Part shown: positions 9,183-17,681 of the stretch, piece by piece
Layout of the letters: each line of letters opens with the position of its first letter
How positions within the stretch are numbered: the stretch's first letter is position 1
Source: Bacteroidales bacterium
GTDB lineage: Bacteria; Bacteroidota; Bacteroidia; Bacteroidales; P3
Assembly (NCBI GenBank): GCA_017480525.1
Contig: JAFVAM010000076.1
Coordinates: 1 to 53,862, forward strand
Direction: 5' to 3'
Length of the DNA stretch: 53,862 nucleotides
The notes under the pieces: model-generated
Told to the model about the DNA's origin: nothing
The model's database searches: none
What the model saw: only the letters and a program-made list of their open reading frames with translations
Position numbers and translations under genes: made by a program

Positions 9183-9377
9183 CTAAGCAAGCAGCATTCT
9201 CTTGACGCGCTTCTCGTCGTCGCGGCTCACGAGGGTCGTGTGGTCGAGGTTGCGCTTCTGGGTCGTCTCCTTTTTGGTGAGGATGTGGCTGTGATAAGCA
9301 TGCTTGCGCTTGATTTTGCCGGTGCCGGTGAAGGTGAAACGCTTCTTGGCAGCGGACTTGGTCTTCATTGTAGGCAT
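9183..9377 (-). CDS. rpmI: 50S ribosomal protein bL35
   Basis: This 64-residue basic protein starts [20 protein letters not shown], with [16 protein letters not shown] and a short C-terminal helix, which fits bL35. It lies between infC and rplT in the conserved order. Confidence 0.98.
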   Translation of the reverse strand: MPTMKTKSAAKKRFTFTGTGKIKRKHAYHSHILTKKETTQKRNLDHTTLVSRDDEKRVKRMLLA

Positions 9378-9433
9378 TACTTTACTGTTTTTTTAAGTTA
9401 GACTCAATATTTTGATATGACTTGGATTTCTCT

Positions 9434-10006
9434 TCACTGTTTCTTGGGTGCGATAATCATAAGCATACGCTTGCCTTCAAGACGCGGCATCTGTTCGGGC
9501 TTGCCGTATTCCAGCAGGGCCTCTGCGAACTTGAGCAGCTGCTGTTCGCCCTGCTCCTTGTAGACGATGCTGCGGCCGCGGAAGAAGACGTCGACTTTCA
9601 CCTTGTTGCCCTCCTTGAGGAAACGGATGGCGTGGTTGAGCTTGAATTCGAAGTCGTGGTCGTCGGTCTGCGGACTGAGGCGGATCTCCTTGATGACGAT
9701 TTTCTGCGAGTTGGCCTTGCGTTCCTTCTCGCGCTTTTTCTGCTCGTAGAGGAACTTCTGGTACTCGATGATTTTGCACACCGGCGGGTTTGCCGTGGGC
9801 GAAATCATCACCAGGTCCAGTCCCTGGTCGTAGGCGCGGCGCAGGGCCTCTTTGGTGTTCATGATGGTGGGTTCCATTCCGTCGCCGACCACGCGCACCA
9901 TCGGCACGTCGATGCGCTCGTTGATGAGGTGTTCGGGTTCTTTGCGGACCGGGCCGCGACCTCTGCCGGCATTGGCAGGATTGAAGGGTTTGAAGGGCGT
10001 TGCTAT
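9434..10006 (-). CDS. infC: Translation initiation factor IF-3, probable AUA start
   Basis: IF-3 binds the 30S subunit and checks the start codon. The conserved N-terminal block (LINERIDVP then MVRVVGDG) begins upstream of the first ATG at 9907, so that ATG would cut off part of the N-domain. No in-frame ATG, GTG or TTG gives a full start; an in-frame TAG at 10019-10021 closes the frame. The best candidate is ATA at 10004-10006, nine bases after AGGAG (10016-10020), giving about 190 residues. Both domains are complete, including LVMISPTANPPVCKIIEYQK and FRGRSIVYKEQG. E. coli infC uses AUU and is repressed by its own product because IF-3 rejects such codons; the same control is likely here. 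The gene follows thrS by 30 bases. Confidence 0.9.
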   Translation of the reverse strand: MATPFKPFNPANAGRGRGPVRKEPEHLINERIDVPMVRVVGDGMEPTIMNTKEALRRAYDQGLDLVMISPTANPPVCKIIEYQKFLYEQKKREKERKANSQKIVIKEIRLSPQTDDHDFEFKLNHAIRFLKEGNKVKVDVFFRGRSIVYKEQGEQQLLKFAEALLEYGKPEQMPRLEGKRMLMIIAPKKQ

Positions 10007-10036
10007 AACTTGGTTCTCCTATATTAGGGTTAATTA

Positions 10037-11968
10037 TTACATCACTTGTGCTATCTCGTCCTCTATGATTTTGGCGAAAGCCTCGGGCTTCATGGCGCCG
10101 AGGTCTCCGGCACCCTGGCGGCGTACACTGATGGTACCGTCGGCCACTTCCTTCTCGCCCAGGATGAGCATGAAAGGCACTTTGGCCAGCTCTGCGTCGC
10201 GGATTTTGCGGCCTATCTTCTCGCTGCGCTCGTCGATGGTGCCGCGGAGGCCGAGGTCCTCAAGGCAGGCCTTCATCTGGCGGGCCTCGTCGATGTACTT
10301 CTCGCTGACGGGGAGAATCATGAACTGGTCGGGTGTGAGCCACAGTGGGAACTTGCCGCCGGTATGCTCGATGAGTACTGCACAGAAACGCTCCATGGAG
10401 CCGAAGGGGGCGCGGTGGATCATCACCGGGCGATGCTTCTGTCCGTCGGAGCCTATGTATTCGAGGCCGAAGCGTTCGGGAAGGTTGTAGTCCACCTGGA
10501 TGGTGCCGAGCTGCCAGCGGCGGCCGATGGCATCCTTCACCATGAAGTCCAGCTTGGGACCATAGAAGGCTGCCTCGCCGAGTTCCGCCCTGGCCTTGAG
10601 ACCTTTCTCCTGGCAGGCCTCGATGATGGCCTGTTCGGCCTTGGCCCAGTTCTCGTCGGTGCCGACGTATTTGGTCGTGTTGCTGGGGTCGCGGAGGGAA
10701 ATCTGCGCCTCGAAGTTCTCAAAACTCAAAGCCTTGAAGATAATCTCGATAATCTCCATCACCTTGATGAACTCGTCCTTCACCTGGTCGGGACGGCAGA
10801 AGATGTGGGCATCATCCTGAGTAAATGAACGCACGCGCGTGAGGCCGTGGAGTTCGCCGCTCTGCTCGTAGCGGTAGACGGTGCCGAATTCGGCGATGCG
10901 CAGCGGCAGGTCCTTGTAGCTCACAGGCTCGTTCTTGTATATCATGCAGTGGTGGGGGCAGTTCATGGGCTTGAGCAGGTATTCCTCGCCCTCCTCGGGG
11001 GTGGTGATGGGGCGGAAGGAATCCTCGCCGTAGTGGTCCCAGTGGCCGCTGGTGACGTAGAGTTGCTTGCCACCGATGTGCGGAGTGATGACCTGCTTGT
11101 AGCCATAGCGCTTCTGGATTTTGCTGAGGAAGTCCTGCAGGCGCAGGCGCAGGTCGGTGCCCTTGGGCAGCCAGATGGGCAGACCTTTGCCCACCATGTC
11201 GTTGAACATGAAGAGACCCATCTCCTTGCCAATCTTGCGATGGTCGCGTTTCTTGGCCTCTTCGAGGAGGGTCAGGTATTCGTCGAGTTCCTTCTTCTTG
11301 GGGAAAGAGATGGCGTAGACGCGCGTGAGCTGCTTGCGGTGCTCGTCGCCACGCCAGTAGGCGCCGGCGAGGCTGAGAATCTTCACGGCCTTGATGGCTC
11401 CGAAGTCCACCAGGTGCGGGCCGCGGCAGAGGTCGGTGAAAGCACCGCTGTCGTAGAGGCTGATCTCGCCGTCGTTGAGTTCGCCGATGCGCTCCAGTTT
11501 GTACTCGTCGCCCTTCTTGGTGAAGAAGTCGAGGGCCTCGGCCTTCGACACCTCGCGGCGGCACACCGGGGTCTTGGCCTGCACCAGCTCCATCATCTTC
11601 TTTTCAATCTTCGGGAAGTCGTCGCTGGAGACCTGATAGTCCATAAAGTCGATGTCGTAGTAGAAACCATTCTCGATGGCGGGGCCGAAGCCGAACTTGA
11701 CACCGGGATAGAGCTGCTCGATGGCCGAAGCCAACAGGTGGGCACTGGAGTGCCAGAAGGTCTCCTTGCCTTCCTCGTCGTTCCATGTCAGCAGCTGCAC
11801 AGTGGCGTCCCCATTGATGGGGCGGTTGAGTTCCACCACTTTGCCGTTCACTTTGGCAGCGAGCACATTGCGGGCGAGACCCTCGGAGATGCTTTTTGCT
11901 ATGTCGAGAGGAGTGACGCCAGCCTCGTGCTGGTGTACCGAACCGTCTGGTAATGTTATATTTATCAT
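10037..11968 (-). CDS. thrS: Threonyl-tRNA synthetase
   Basis: This 643-residue class II synthetase charges tRNA-Thr. In order it has an N-terminal TGS domain ([20 protein letters not shown]), the editing domain with HSSAH and [10 protein letters not shown], the class II core with [14 protein letters not shown] and [14 protein letters not shown], the motif 3 region ([13 protein letters not shown]) and the C-terminal anticodon-binding domain starting near residue 540. Its length is normal. It heads the operon with infC, rpmI, rplT and rplS, and its promoter lies about 40 bases upstream. Confidence 0.98.
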   Translation of the reverse strand: MINITLPDGSVHQHEAGVTPLDIAKSISEGLARNVLAAKVNGKVVELNRPINGDATVQLLTWNDEEGKETFWHSSAHLLASAIEQLYPGVKFGFGPAIENGFYYDIDFMDYQVSSDDFPKIEKKMMELVQAKTPVCRREVSKAEALDFFTKKGDEYKLERIGELNDGEISLYDSGAFTDLCRGPHLVDFGAIKAVKILSLAGAYWRGDEHRKQLTRVYAISFPKKKELDEYLTLLEEAKKRDHRKIGKEMGLFMFNDMVGKGLPIWLPKGTDLRLRLQDFLSKIQKRYGYKQVITPHIGGKQLYVTSGHWDHYGEDSFRPITTPEEGEEYLLKPMNCPHHCMIYKNEPVSYKDLPLRIAEFGTVYRYEQSGELHGLTRVRSFTQDDAHIFCRPDQVKDEFIKVMEIIEIIFKALSFENFEAQISLRDPSNTTKYVGTDENWAKAEQAIIEACQEKGLKARAELGEAAFYGPKLDFMVKDAIGRRWQLGTIQVDYNLPERFGLEYIGSDGQKHRPVMIHRAPFGSMERFCAVLIEHTGGKFPLWLTPDQFMILPVSEKYIDEARQMKACLEDLGLRGTIDERSEKIGRKIRDAELAKVPFMLILGEKEVADGTISVRRQGAGDLGAMKPEAFAKIIEDEIAQVM

Positions 11969-12005
11969 TGTCTATAGTCTATAAAATGCGTTCTTTTTCA
12001 AACTG

Positions 12006-12013
12006 CAAAGATA
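12006..12013 (-). promoter_or_regulatory. -7 element of the thrS operon promoter
   Basis: The minus strand reads TATCTTTG followed by CAG, giving a predicted start near 11999 and a leader of about 31 bases. The short leader leaves little room for a T-box-like or operator structure. Confidence 0.6.
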
Positions 12014-12232
12014 CAACTTTTTTTATAAATGGAAAGATTTTTTTTCAGTCGGCTATAGGCACGGCCTCAAAACCTGTTCCAAACCTCCCAACAGGTAGGA
12101 AAAGAAAACGGCCCCCACTCCTGTCGCGAAACCATGTGCAAAAACAGCCTTTGTTTTCCGTACATGGCGAAACGCATCGTCACCGAGGGGTGCGGATGCC
12201 CTCCGGAGAGGCTTCCAGGAGCTATCAAAAAC

Positions 12233-12308
12233 GTATCATCTTCTACCATGGTAGAGGTGGGTAGGAGGCGGGGAGGAGGCGGGGAAGAAGCGGGGAAGAA
12301 GATGATAC
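12233..12308 (+). repeat. Dispersed palindromic repeat, copy B
   Basis: The perfect 12-base terminal arms GTATCATCTTCT (12233-12244) and AGAAGATGATAC (12297-12308) enclose the palindrome TCTACCATGGTAGA (12242-12255). Tandem 11-base units of the type GA(G/A)GCGGGGA(A/G) follow the palindrome. The trailing bases GAACACTGAAA resemble GAATACTGAAA after copy C. No gene is seen in the rest of 12014-12580, which is GC-rich and G-biased. Confidence 0.75.
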
Positions 12309-12344
12309 CCTTTGAACACTGAAAGACAGACACTTGAAGAAACG

Positions 12345-12364
12345 ATATATCGTGCACGATATAT
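12345..12364. repeat. Perfect 20-base palindrome after repeat copy B
   Basis: ATATATCGTG is followed directly by its complement CACGATATAT, then TTTT. It occupies the position where copies C and E carry their second hairpin. It could be a dimeric regulator site or a cruciform rather than a terminator, since it has no loop. Confidence 0.6.
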
Positions 12365-12580
12365 TTTCCCGGAAAAATCCCGTACACAACTGTAAACCAA
12401 AAATTTGCATTGCATTTTCAACAGAGGATGCCGAAGGGGCGTTGCGGAGAGAAACCGGGGCGGAAGGAGGGGCGGTAGGCGAAGATTTGGGGAGGGTAGA
12501 AAAAGGGGCGTCGGGGCTGGGTGGAAAATCTTTTTTCGTGCGGCGGCGCATTTTTATTCCTGCGGTATTGATATTTTTAT

Positions 12581-12588
12581 TATATTTG
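12581..12588 (+). promoter_or_regulatory. -7 element for the mutase gene
   Basis: TATATTTG matches TAnnTTTG; the start would be near 12595, leaving a leader of about 36 bases. No cobalamin riboswitch motif is seen between it and the gene. Confidence 0.55.
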
Positions 12589-12630
12589 CACTTTAAAGTT
12601 AATGATTGATTAAACAATAAAGTACTGATA

Positions 12631-14802
12631 ATGAGACCTGATTTTTCAAAAATCGACTTCCGCGCCGTGGAAAAAGGGCGCGAGACATTCGAGAAATGGG
12701 AAAAAGAGAACCATATCGAGAAGAACTGGAAGACCCCGGAGCAGATCGATGTGAAGCCTGCCTATGGCAAGAAGGACCTCGAGGGCATGGAGCATCTGAA
12801 CTATGCCGCCGGCATTGCGCCGTTCCTGCGCGGTCCCTACAGCACGATGTACGTCATGCGTCCGTGGACCATCCGCCAGTATGCGGGCTTCTCCACCGCC
12901 GAGGAGAGCAACGCATTCTACCGCCGCAACATCGCGGCCGGCCAGAAGGGCTTGAGCTGCGCCTTCGACCTGGCGACGCACCGCGGCTATGACTCGGACC
13001 ACGAGCGCGTGGTGGGTGACGTGGGCAAGGCCGGCGTGGCCATCGACAGCATCCTGGACATGAAGATCCTCTTCGACCAGATCGACCTGGGCAAGATGTC
13101 CGTCTCCATGACCATGAACGGCGCCGTGCTGCCCATCCTCTCGTTCTACATCATCGCCGCCGAGGAGCAGGGCGTCAGCCAGGAGCAGCTGCAGGGCACC
13201 ATCCAGAACGACATCCTGAAGGAGTTCATGGTGCGCAACACCTACATCTACCCTCCCCTGCCGAGCATGAAAATCATCGCCGACATCTTCGAGTACACCT
13301 CGAAGCACATGCCTAAGTTCAACAGCATCAGCATCTCGGGCTACCACATGCAGGAAGCCGGTGCCACGGCCGACATCGAGCTGGCCTACACGCTGGCCGA
13401 CGGCTTGGAGTACCTCCGCGCCGGAGTGAAGGCGGGCATGAGCGTGGACGACTTCGCGCCGCGCCTGTCGTTCTTCTGGGGCGTGGGCATGAACCACTTC
13501 ATGGAGATTGCCAAGATGCGCGCCGCGCGTATGCTGTGGGCCAAGATTGTGAGCCAGTTCAACCCGAAGAACCCCAAGAGCCTTGCGCTGCGCACCCACA
13601 GCCAGACCAGCGGATGGAGCCTCACGGAGCAGGACCCCTTCAACAACGTGGCCCGCACCTGCATCGAGGCCATGGGCGCCGCCCTGGGCCACACGCAGAG
13701 CCTCCACACCAACGCCCTCGACGAGGCCATAGCCCTGCCGACGGACTTCAGCGCCCGCATCGCGCGCAACACGCAGATCTACCTGCAGGAGGAGACAAAC
13801 ATCTGCCGTGTGGTCGACCCCTGGGCCGGAAGCTACTATATCGAGACCCTGACACACGAGATAGCCCACAAGGCCTGGGCACACATCCAGGAAGTGGAGA
13901 AACTGGGCGGCATGGCCAAGGCCATCGAGAGCGGGGTGCCGAAGATGCGCATCGAGGAGGCCTCGGCCCGCAAGCAGAGTCGCATCGACTCGAACGTGGA
14001 CACCATCGTGGGTATCAACAAATACCGTCTGGCCCACGAGGACCCCATCGAGACCCTTGAAATCGACAACACCGCCGTGCGCAACGCCCAGATTGAGCGT
14101 CTGGCCAAGTTGCGCGCCGAGCGCGACAGCGAAGCCGTCAACGCCGCCCTCGACCGTCTGACGGAATGCGCCCGCACGGGCGAAGGCAACCTGCTGGAGC
14201 TCAGCATCGACGCCGCCCGCAAGCGCGCTTCGCTGGGCGAAATCAGCTATGCCCTGGAAAAAGTCTACGGACGCTACAAAGCCAAAATCAATCTCATCAG
14301 CAACGTGTACAGCAGCCAGACCAAAGAGAGCGACAGCTTCAAGAAAGCGCAGGCGCTCACCGACAAATTCGCCAAGATGGAGGGTCGCCGTCCCCGCATC
14401 ATGGTGGCCAAGATGGGCCAGGACGGCCACGACCGCGGCGCCAAAGTGGTGGCCACGGGCTATGCCGACATGGGCTTCGACGTGGACATGGGGCCGCTGT
14501 TCCAGACGCCCGCCGAGGCCGCGAAACAGGCCGTGGAGAACGACGTGCACATCTTCGGCGCCAGCTCGCTGGCGGCAGGCCACAAGACACTGCTCCCGCA
14601 GGTCATCGAGGAACTGAAGAAATTGGGCCGCGAGGACATCATGGTGGTGGCCGGCGGCGTCATTCCTCCGCAGGACTACGACTTCCTCTTCAAGGCCGGC
14701 GTGGCCGCCGTCTTCGGACCCGGCACCCCCGTCAGCACCTCGGCCATCAGGATGATGGAACTCCTCTTCGCCGCCCGCGGAGTGGACATCAACCAACTCT
14801 GA
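12631..14802 (+). CDS. mutB: Methylmalonyl-CoA mutase, large (catalytic) subunit
   Basis: This B12-dependent enzyme interconverts succinyl-CoA and methylmalonyl-CoA in the propionate pathway. The 723 residues contain the barrel domain ([47 protein letters not shown]) and the C-terminal cobalamin-binding domain with DGHDRG, whose His ligates cobalt. Members usually work with a small subunit encoded immediately upstream (mutA). Here the upstream 650 bases hold no gene, so the partner is absent or elsewhere, or the enzyme is homodimeric. The next gene starts one base after the stop. Confidence 0.97.
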   Translation: MRPDFSKIDFRAVEKGRETFEKWEKENHIEKNWKTPEQIDVKPAYGKKDLEGMEHLNYAAGIAPFLRGPYSTMYVMRPWTIRQYAGFSTAEESNAFYRRNIAAGQKGLSCAFDLATHRGYDSDHERVVGDVGKAGVAIDSILDMKILFDQIDLGKMSVSMTMNGAVLPILSFYIIAAEEQGVSQEQLQGTIQNDILKEFMVRNTYIYPPLPSMKIIADIFEYTSKHMPKFNSISISGYHMQEAGATADIELAYTLADGLEYLRAGVKAGMSVDDFAPRLSFFWGVGMNHFMEIAKMRAARMLWAKIVSQFNPKNPKSLALRTHSQTSGWSLTEQDPFNNVARTCIEAMGAALGHTQSLHTNALDEAIALPTDFSARIARNTQIYLQEETNICRVVDPWAGSYYIETLTHEIAHKAWAHIQEVEKLGGMAKAIESGVPKMRIEEASARKQSRIDSNVDTIVGINKYRLAHEDPIETLEIDNTAVRNAQIERLAKLRAERDSEAVNAALDRLTECARTGEGNLLELSIDAARKRASLGEISYALEKVYGRYKAKINLISNVYSSQTKESDSFKKAQALTDKFAKMEGRRPRIMVAKMGQDGHDRGAKVVATGYADMGFDVDMGPLFQTPAEAAKQAVENDVHIFGASSLAAGHKTLLPQVIEELKKLGREDIMVVAGGVIPPQDYDFLFKAGVAAVFGPGTPVSTSAIRMMELLFAARGVDINQL

Positions 14803-14815
14803 CATGCCTTTTCCA

Positions 14816-15817
14816 ATGAAAAGAATACTGCTAATAGGAATGCTCCTCGTCGCCACGGCGGCGAGGGCATTCGATTTTGAGGCCCCTGCCGTCACAGGCC
14901 AGACGCTCTATTTCACGGCGACGGGAGCCACCGAGGTCAAGGTGGTGAACCCCGGCTGGGGCAGCAAGCCCATGCCGGCGGGTCTGTTGAGCATTCCCGC
15001 CAGCGTCAGCGATGCCAGCGGCAACAGCTACCGTGTGACGGCCATCGATGCCCGTGCCTTTCTCTCCTGCACGACACTGACCGGAGTGGTGGTGCCCGAA
15101 GGGGTGACAACCATCGGCCAGCTGGCCTTCGGCGGGTGCAGCGCATTGGACAGCATCGTGCTGCCCACAACGCTGAGCCAAATAGGTGCCCAAGCCTTCA
15201 ACGGCTGCGCCTACACCCAGGACGAAGGGCGCTGGAGCGACGACGGGGTGCTGTATGTCAGCGGTTTCGTCATAAGCGCCAAGCAAGACGTCACGGGTAC
15301 CCTAGCGATAGCCGATGGCACGATAGGCACTGCCAACGGTGCCTTTTTCAACTGCCAGAGCGTGGCGAAGGTGGTGGTGCCTACAAGCATGGCCATGATT
15401 GGCGACATCGCCTTCCAGAACTGCACAGCCCTCGACACCATGGTGATGAACGGAAGTATTCCTCCTGCGCTGGGATTCAACGCATTCCTCAACGGTAGCG
15501 ACAACCTCACCATAGTGGTGCCCTGCCACAGCGTCGAGACCTACGCCCACTCCGCCTACTGGAGCGACCTCGCCCTCACGGAGGACTGCGGCGGCGACAT
15601 AGAACCCGAGGGCATCGAACCCGTCGACTTGTCGCCGGTGGCGGTGACCGTCGTCGGCGGCGGCCTCTACATCGATGCGGCGGGACGGACACTGACGGTG
15701 TGCGACGCCATGGGGCGGCGCGTGGCGGAGAGCCACGGTGGCTTTGTGGCGCTGCCAGCGCACGGCATCTATATGGTAGGTGCACCTGGAATGAAAGCCA
15801 TCAAGATAGTCTACTGA
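14816..15817 (+). CDS. BspA-type leucine-rich-repeat surface protein
   Basis: A signal peptide (MKRILLIGMLLVATAARA) is followed by LRR_5 repeats of the BspA/Treponema type, such as LTGVVVPEGVTTIGQLAFGG and LDSIVLPTTLSQIGAQAFNG. The C-terminal stretch near residue 285 onward (GGGLYIDAAGRTLTVCDAMG, then RRV and HGIYMVGAPG) resembles a short T9SS sorting domain, so the product is probably delivered to the cell surface. An ATG at 14804 is also possible. The gene begins just after the mutase stop but is functionally unrelated, and its end overlaps the convergent LysE-type gene by seven bases. Confidence 0.8.
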   Translation: MKRILLIGMLLVATAARAFDFEAPAVTGQTLYFTATGATEVKVVNPGWGSKPMPAGLLSIPASVSDASGNSYRVTAIDARAFLSCTTLTGVVVPEGVTTIGQLAFGGCSALDSIVLPTTLSQIGAQAFNGCAYTQDEGRWSDDGVLYVSGFVISAKQDVTGTLAIADGTIGTANGAFFNCQSVAKVVVPTSMAMIGDIAFQNCTALDTMVMNGSIPPALGFNAFLNGSDNLTIVVPCHSVETYAHSAYWSDLALTEDCGGDIEPEGIEPVDLSPVAVTVVGGGLYIDAAGRTLTVCDAMGRRVAESHGGFVALPAHGIYMVGAPGMKAIKIVY

Positions 15818-16701
15818 AAGAAAGCATCCCCCTGCAATATTCCCACTGCGGCCCCCTGCGGCTCCGCCGACGTCGGGACAGGCGCATCGTGAGCCTCGGC
15901 CTTTGGTGGCAGCAGCGAGGAGATATCCTCCGGCTCCAGCTCCACATAGAGCGTGTCGTTCTCCGGGGTGGCCTGGTCGTTGGTGTCGTGGCGCATCACG
16001 TCGTGGACCTTCTGCAGGATGTTGGTCTTCTTGTTGAGGTTCTCCGGAGCATCGTCAACTCCCCTTGTCTGGTAGCGTATCATGGAGATGACAAGATAGA
16101 GCGAGAAAACGACGAGAATCACACCCGTTATCTTGTTGAAGATATTCATGATGCGGGCCGTGAACCAATGCTGGAGCATAGCCGCGAGGCGGCATTTGAG
16201 GACGTCGGTGCCGAAGACGGCGAGGAGCATGCCGACGAAGAAATAGTAGCGTTCGGAGATGCCGAGATTCATCTCGGCCGAGAGGAAGGTGATGATAGAG
16301 ACCCAGTAGAGCCAGATAAGCGGGTTGAGAATGTTGAGAAGGAAACCCTTGAGAAAGAGCTGCCAACCATGGGTGACGCCTTCGGTGCTGAATTTCAGGC
16401 GACCACCGCCGGAGGACTTCACCTTGCTGCGATAGGTAAGGACACCGAAGATGCCGGTGGCAAGGCCTCCGATGATGGAGACATAGACGTTGTGCAGCAG
16501 TGCGTTGAGGTCGACATTGGAGAGTACCGTCAACATGAGCAGCACCAGGAGGACATCGCTCACACTGACACCCACTGCGAAGAAGACAGCTTTGCGGAAA
16601 CCATGGTGTATACTGTTCTGAATCAGCGAGAAGAACGCAGGGCCGAGGCTAAAGAAAAGCGACAGCAAAACGCCACATACTATGCCAATTACAAACTCCA
16701 T
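15811..16701 (-). CDS. LysE-family amino-acid exporter
   Basis: This 296-residue inner-membrane protein begins MEFVIGIVCGVLLSLFFSLG and carries the LysE signature GPAFFSLIQNSIHHGFRKA. A second hallmark, FLLNILNPLIWLYWV, marks the helix-4/5 region. About six membrane helices are predicted in the first 225 residues, followed by a hydrophilic tail of about 70 residues that is longer than usual. LysE proteins export amino acids. The start at 16701 is preferred over 16716 because the promoter box at 16721-16728 places transcription start near 16714. Confidence 0.85.
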   Translation of the reverse strand: MEFVIGIVCGVLLSLFFSLGPAFFSLIQNSIHHGFRKAVFFAVGVSVSDVLLVLLMLTVLSNVDLNALLHNVYVSIIGGLATGIFGVLTYRSKVKSSGGGRLKFSTEGVTHGWQLFLKGFLLNILNPLIWLYWVSIITFLSAEMNLGISERYYFFVGMLLAVFGTDVLKCRLAAMLQHWFTARIMNIFNKITGVILVVFSLYLVISMIRYQTRGVDDAPENLNKKTNILQKVHDVMRHDTNDQATPENDTLYVELEPEDISSLLPPKAEAHDAPVPTSAEPQGAAVGILQGDAFFQ

Positions 16702-16720
16702 TGTCGAAAATTTCAAAATG

Positions 16721-16728
16721 CAAAGATA
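16721..16728 (-). promoter_or_regulatory. -7 element for the LysE-type gene
   Basis: The minus strand reads TATCTTTGCA; the predicted start is about 16714, 13 bases before the chosen ATG. Confidence 0.6.
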
Positions 16729-16796
16729 CGAATAAAAACCGACATGGAGAAAAGAAAGTTGCTGAAAAGAAAAAAAACGCCTATTTGCAGTTTTTT

Positions 16797-16827
16797 TTTG
16801 TCAGATTGAAAAAAGTTCGTATCTTTG
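16797..16827 (+). promoter_or_regulatory. Consensus promoter of the DUF177-rpmF operon
   Basis: TTTG (16797-16800), 19 bases, TATCTTTG (16820-16827) is a full match to the Bacteroidetes consensus. It is divergent from the LysE promoter. Confidence 0.75.
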
Positions 16828-16849
16828 CAAACTCAATAGGAGTGTGGAA

Positions 16850-17356
16850 ATGAGCAAGAAAGAAGACACAACAATAAGGTTTAGCACCTTAAAACCAGGT
16901 AAGTACACTTATCATTATGCACTAACCGACGAGTTCTTTGACGAATGGAAAAATGACGAAATCCAGGGGGGAGAAGTAGAAATTGACGTCATGATGGAGC
17001 GGATGGAGCGGATGCTGATGTTCGATTTCAGACTGGCCGGGAAGGTGACGACGCAGTGCGACCGTTGCCTAGGCGAAATCGAGGTGTCCATCGAAGGAGA
17101 AGAGCATCTCAGCGCCCGTTTCAGCGACACGGAGACCACCGACGACGAGGAAGTCGTGGTGCTGTCCGAAAGTGCTGTCGAGATTGACCTGGCTCAATGG
17201 CTGTATGAATACGTAGCAGTGCGTATTCCCCTGCAGCACATCCACCCCGAAGGAGAATGCGACCCGGCGGTGACCCGATACATCACCGACGAGGACGAGG
17301 AAAAGGAAAACACAGAGATTGACCCTCGCTGGGAAGCATTGAGGAATTTGAAATAA
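16850..17356 (+). CDS. DUF177 (YceD-like) protein
   Basis: This 168-residue cytoplasmic protein has the DUF177 cysteine motif VTTQCDRCLGEIEV near residue 67, the acidic stretch DTETTDDEEVVVL and the block EIDLAQWLYEYVAVRIPLQH. YceD proteins are conserved upstream of rpmF and take part in 23S rRNA metabolism or ribosome assembly. The start ATG at 16850 is supported by AGGAG seven bases upstream (16838-16842). It is followed by rpmF after 23 bases. Confidence 0.9.
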   Translation: MSKKEDTTIRFSTLKPGKYTYHYALTDEFFDEWKNDEIQGGEVEIDVMMERMERMLMFDFRLAGKVTTQCDRCLGEIEVSIEGEEHLSARFSDTETTDDEEVVVLSESAVEIDLAQWLYEYVAVRIPLQHIHPEGECDPAVTRYITDEDEEKENTEIDPRWEALRNLK

Positions 17357-17379
17357 AAATAAATTAAAAAAGTAATAAT

Positions 17380-17565
17380 ATGCCACATCCAAAACACAGA
17401 TTCTCGCAGACCAGAACGGCCAAGAGAAGAACGCACGATGCGTTGGAGAGCGCGCAGCTGACCACTTGCAGCAATTGCGGCGCACAAGTCATGTACCACC
17501 ACGTTTGTCCCGAATGCGGATACTACAGAGGCAAGCTTGCCATCGAGAAGAACGCCGAGGAATAA
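17380..17565 (+). CDS. rpmF: 50S ribosomal protein bL32
   Basis: This 61-residue protein starts MPHPKHRFSQTRTAKRRTHD and carries a zinc-ribbon Cys4 pattern (CSNCGAQV and CPECGYYRG). It follows the DUF177 gene in the usual order and ends in a terminator 26 bases downstream. Confidence 0.98.
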   Translation: MPHPKHRFSQTRTAKRRTHDALESAQLTTCSNCGAQVMYHHVCPECGYYRGKLAIEKNAEE

Positions 17566-17591
17566 AAAACGGAGAGACATGAGAGAGAAAA

Positions 17592-17620
17592 GGAGGTTCC
17601 AAACGGAGCCTCCTTTTTTT
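17592..17620 (+). terminator. Rho-independent terminator after rpmF
   Basis: GGAGGTTCC-AAAC-GGAGCCTCC forms a nine-base stem with one wobble and a four-base loop, followed by TTTTTTT. Confidence 0.9.
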
Positions 17621-17681
17621 GGTTTAAAGTTTGTCTACAAACAGAGTCGGGAGACAACGAGGCCTCCCGACTCTGCTGTTC

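Noticed and set aside
12256..12308. CRISPR-like array from the GGGGAAGAAG tandem units
   Set aside because: The units are 11 bases with no spacers and lie inside a larger inverted repeat.
12365..12630. Cobalamin riboswitch before the mutase gene
   Set aside because: No B12-box or related conserved core could be read on the plus strand.
12646..14895. 749-codon open frame on the minus strand
   Set aside because: It mirrors the methylmalonyl-CoA mutase gene codon for codon and has no recognisable domain.
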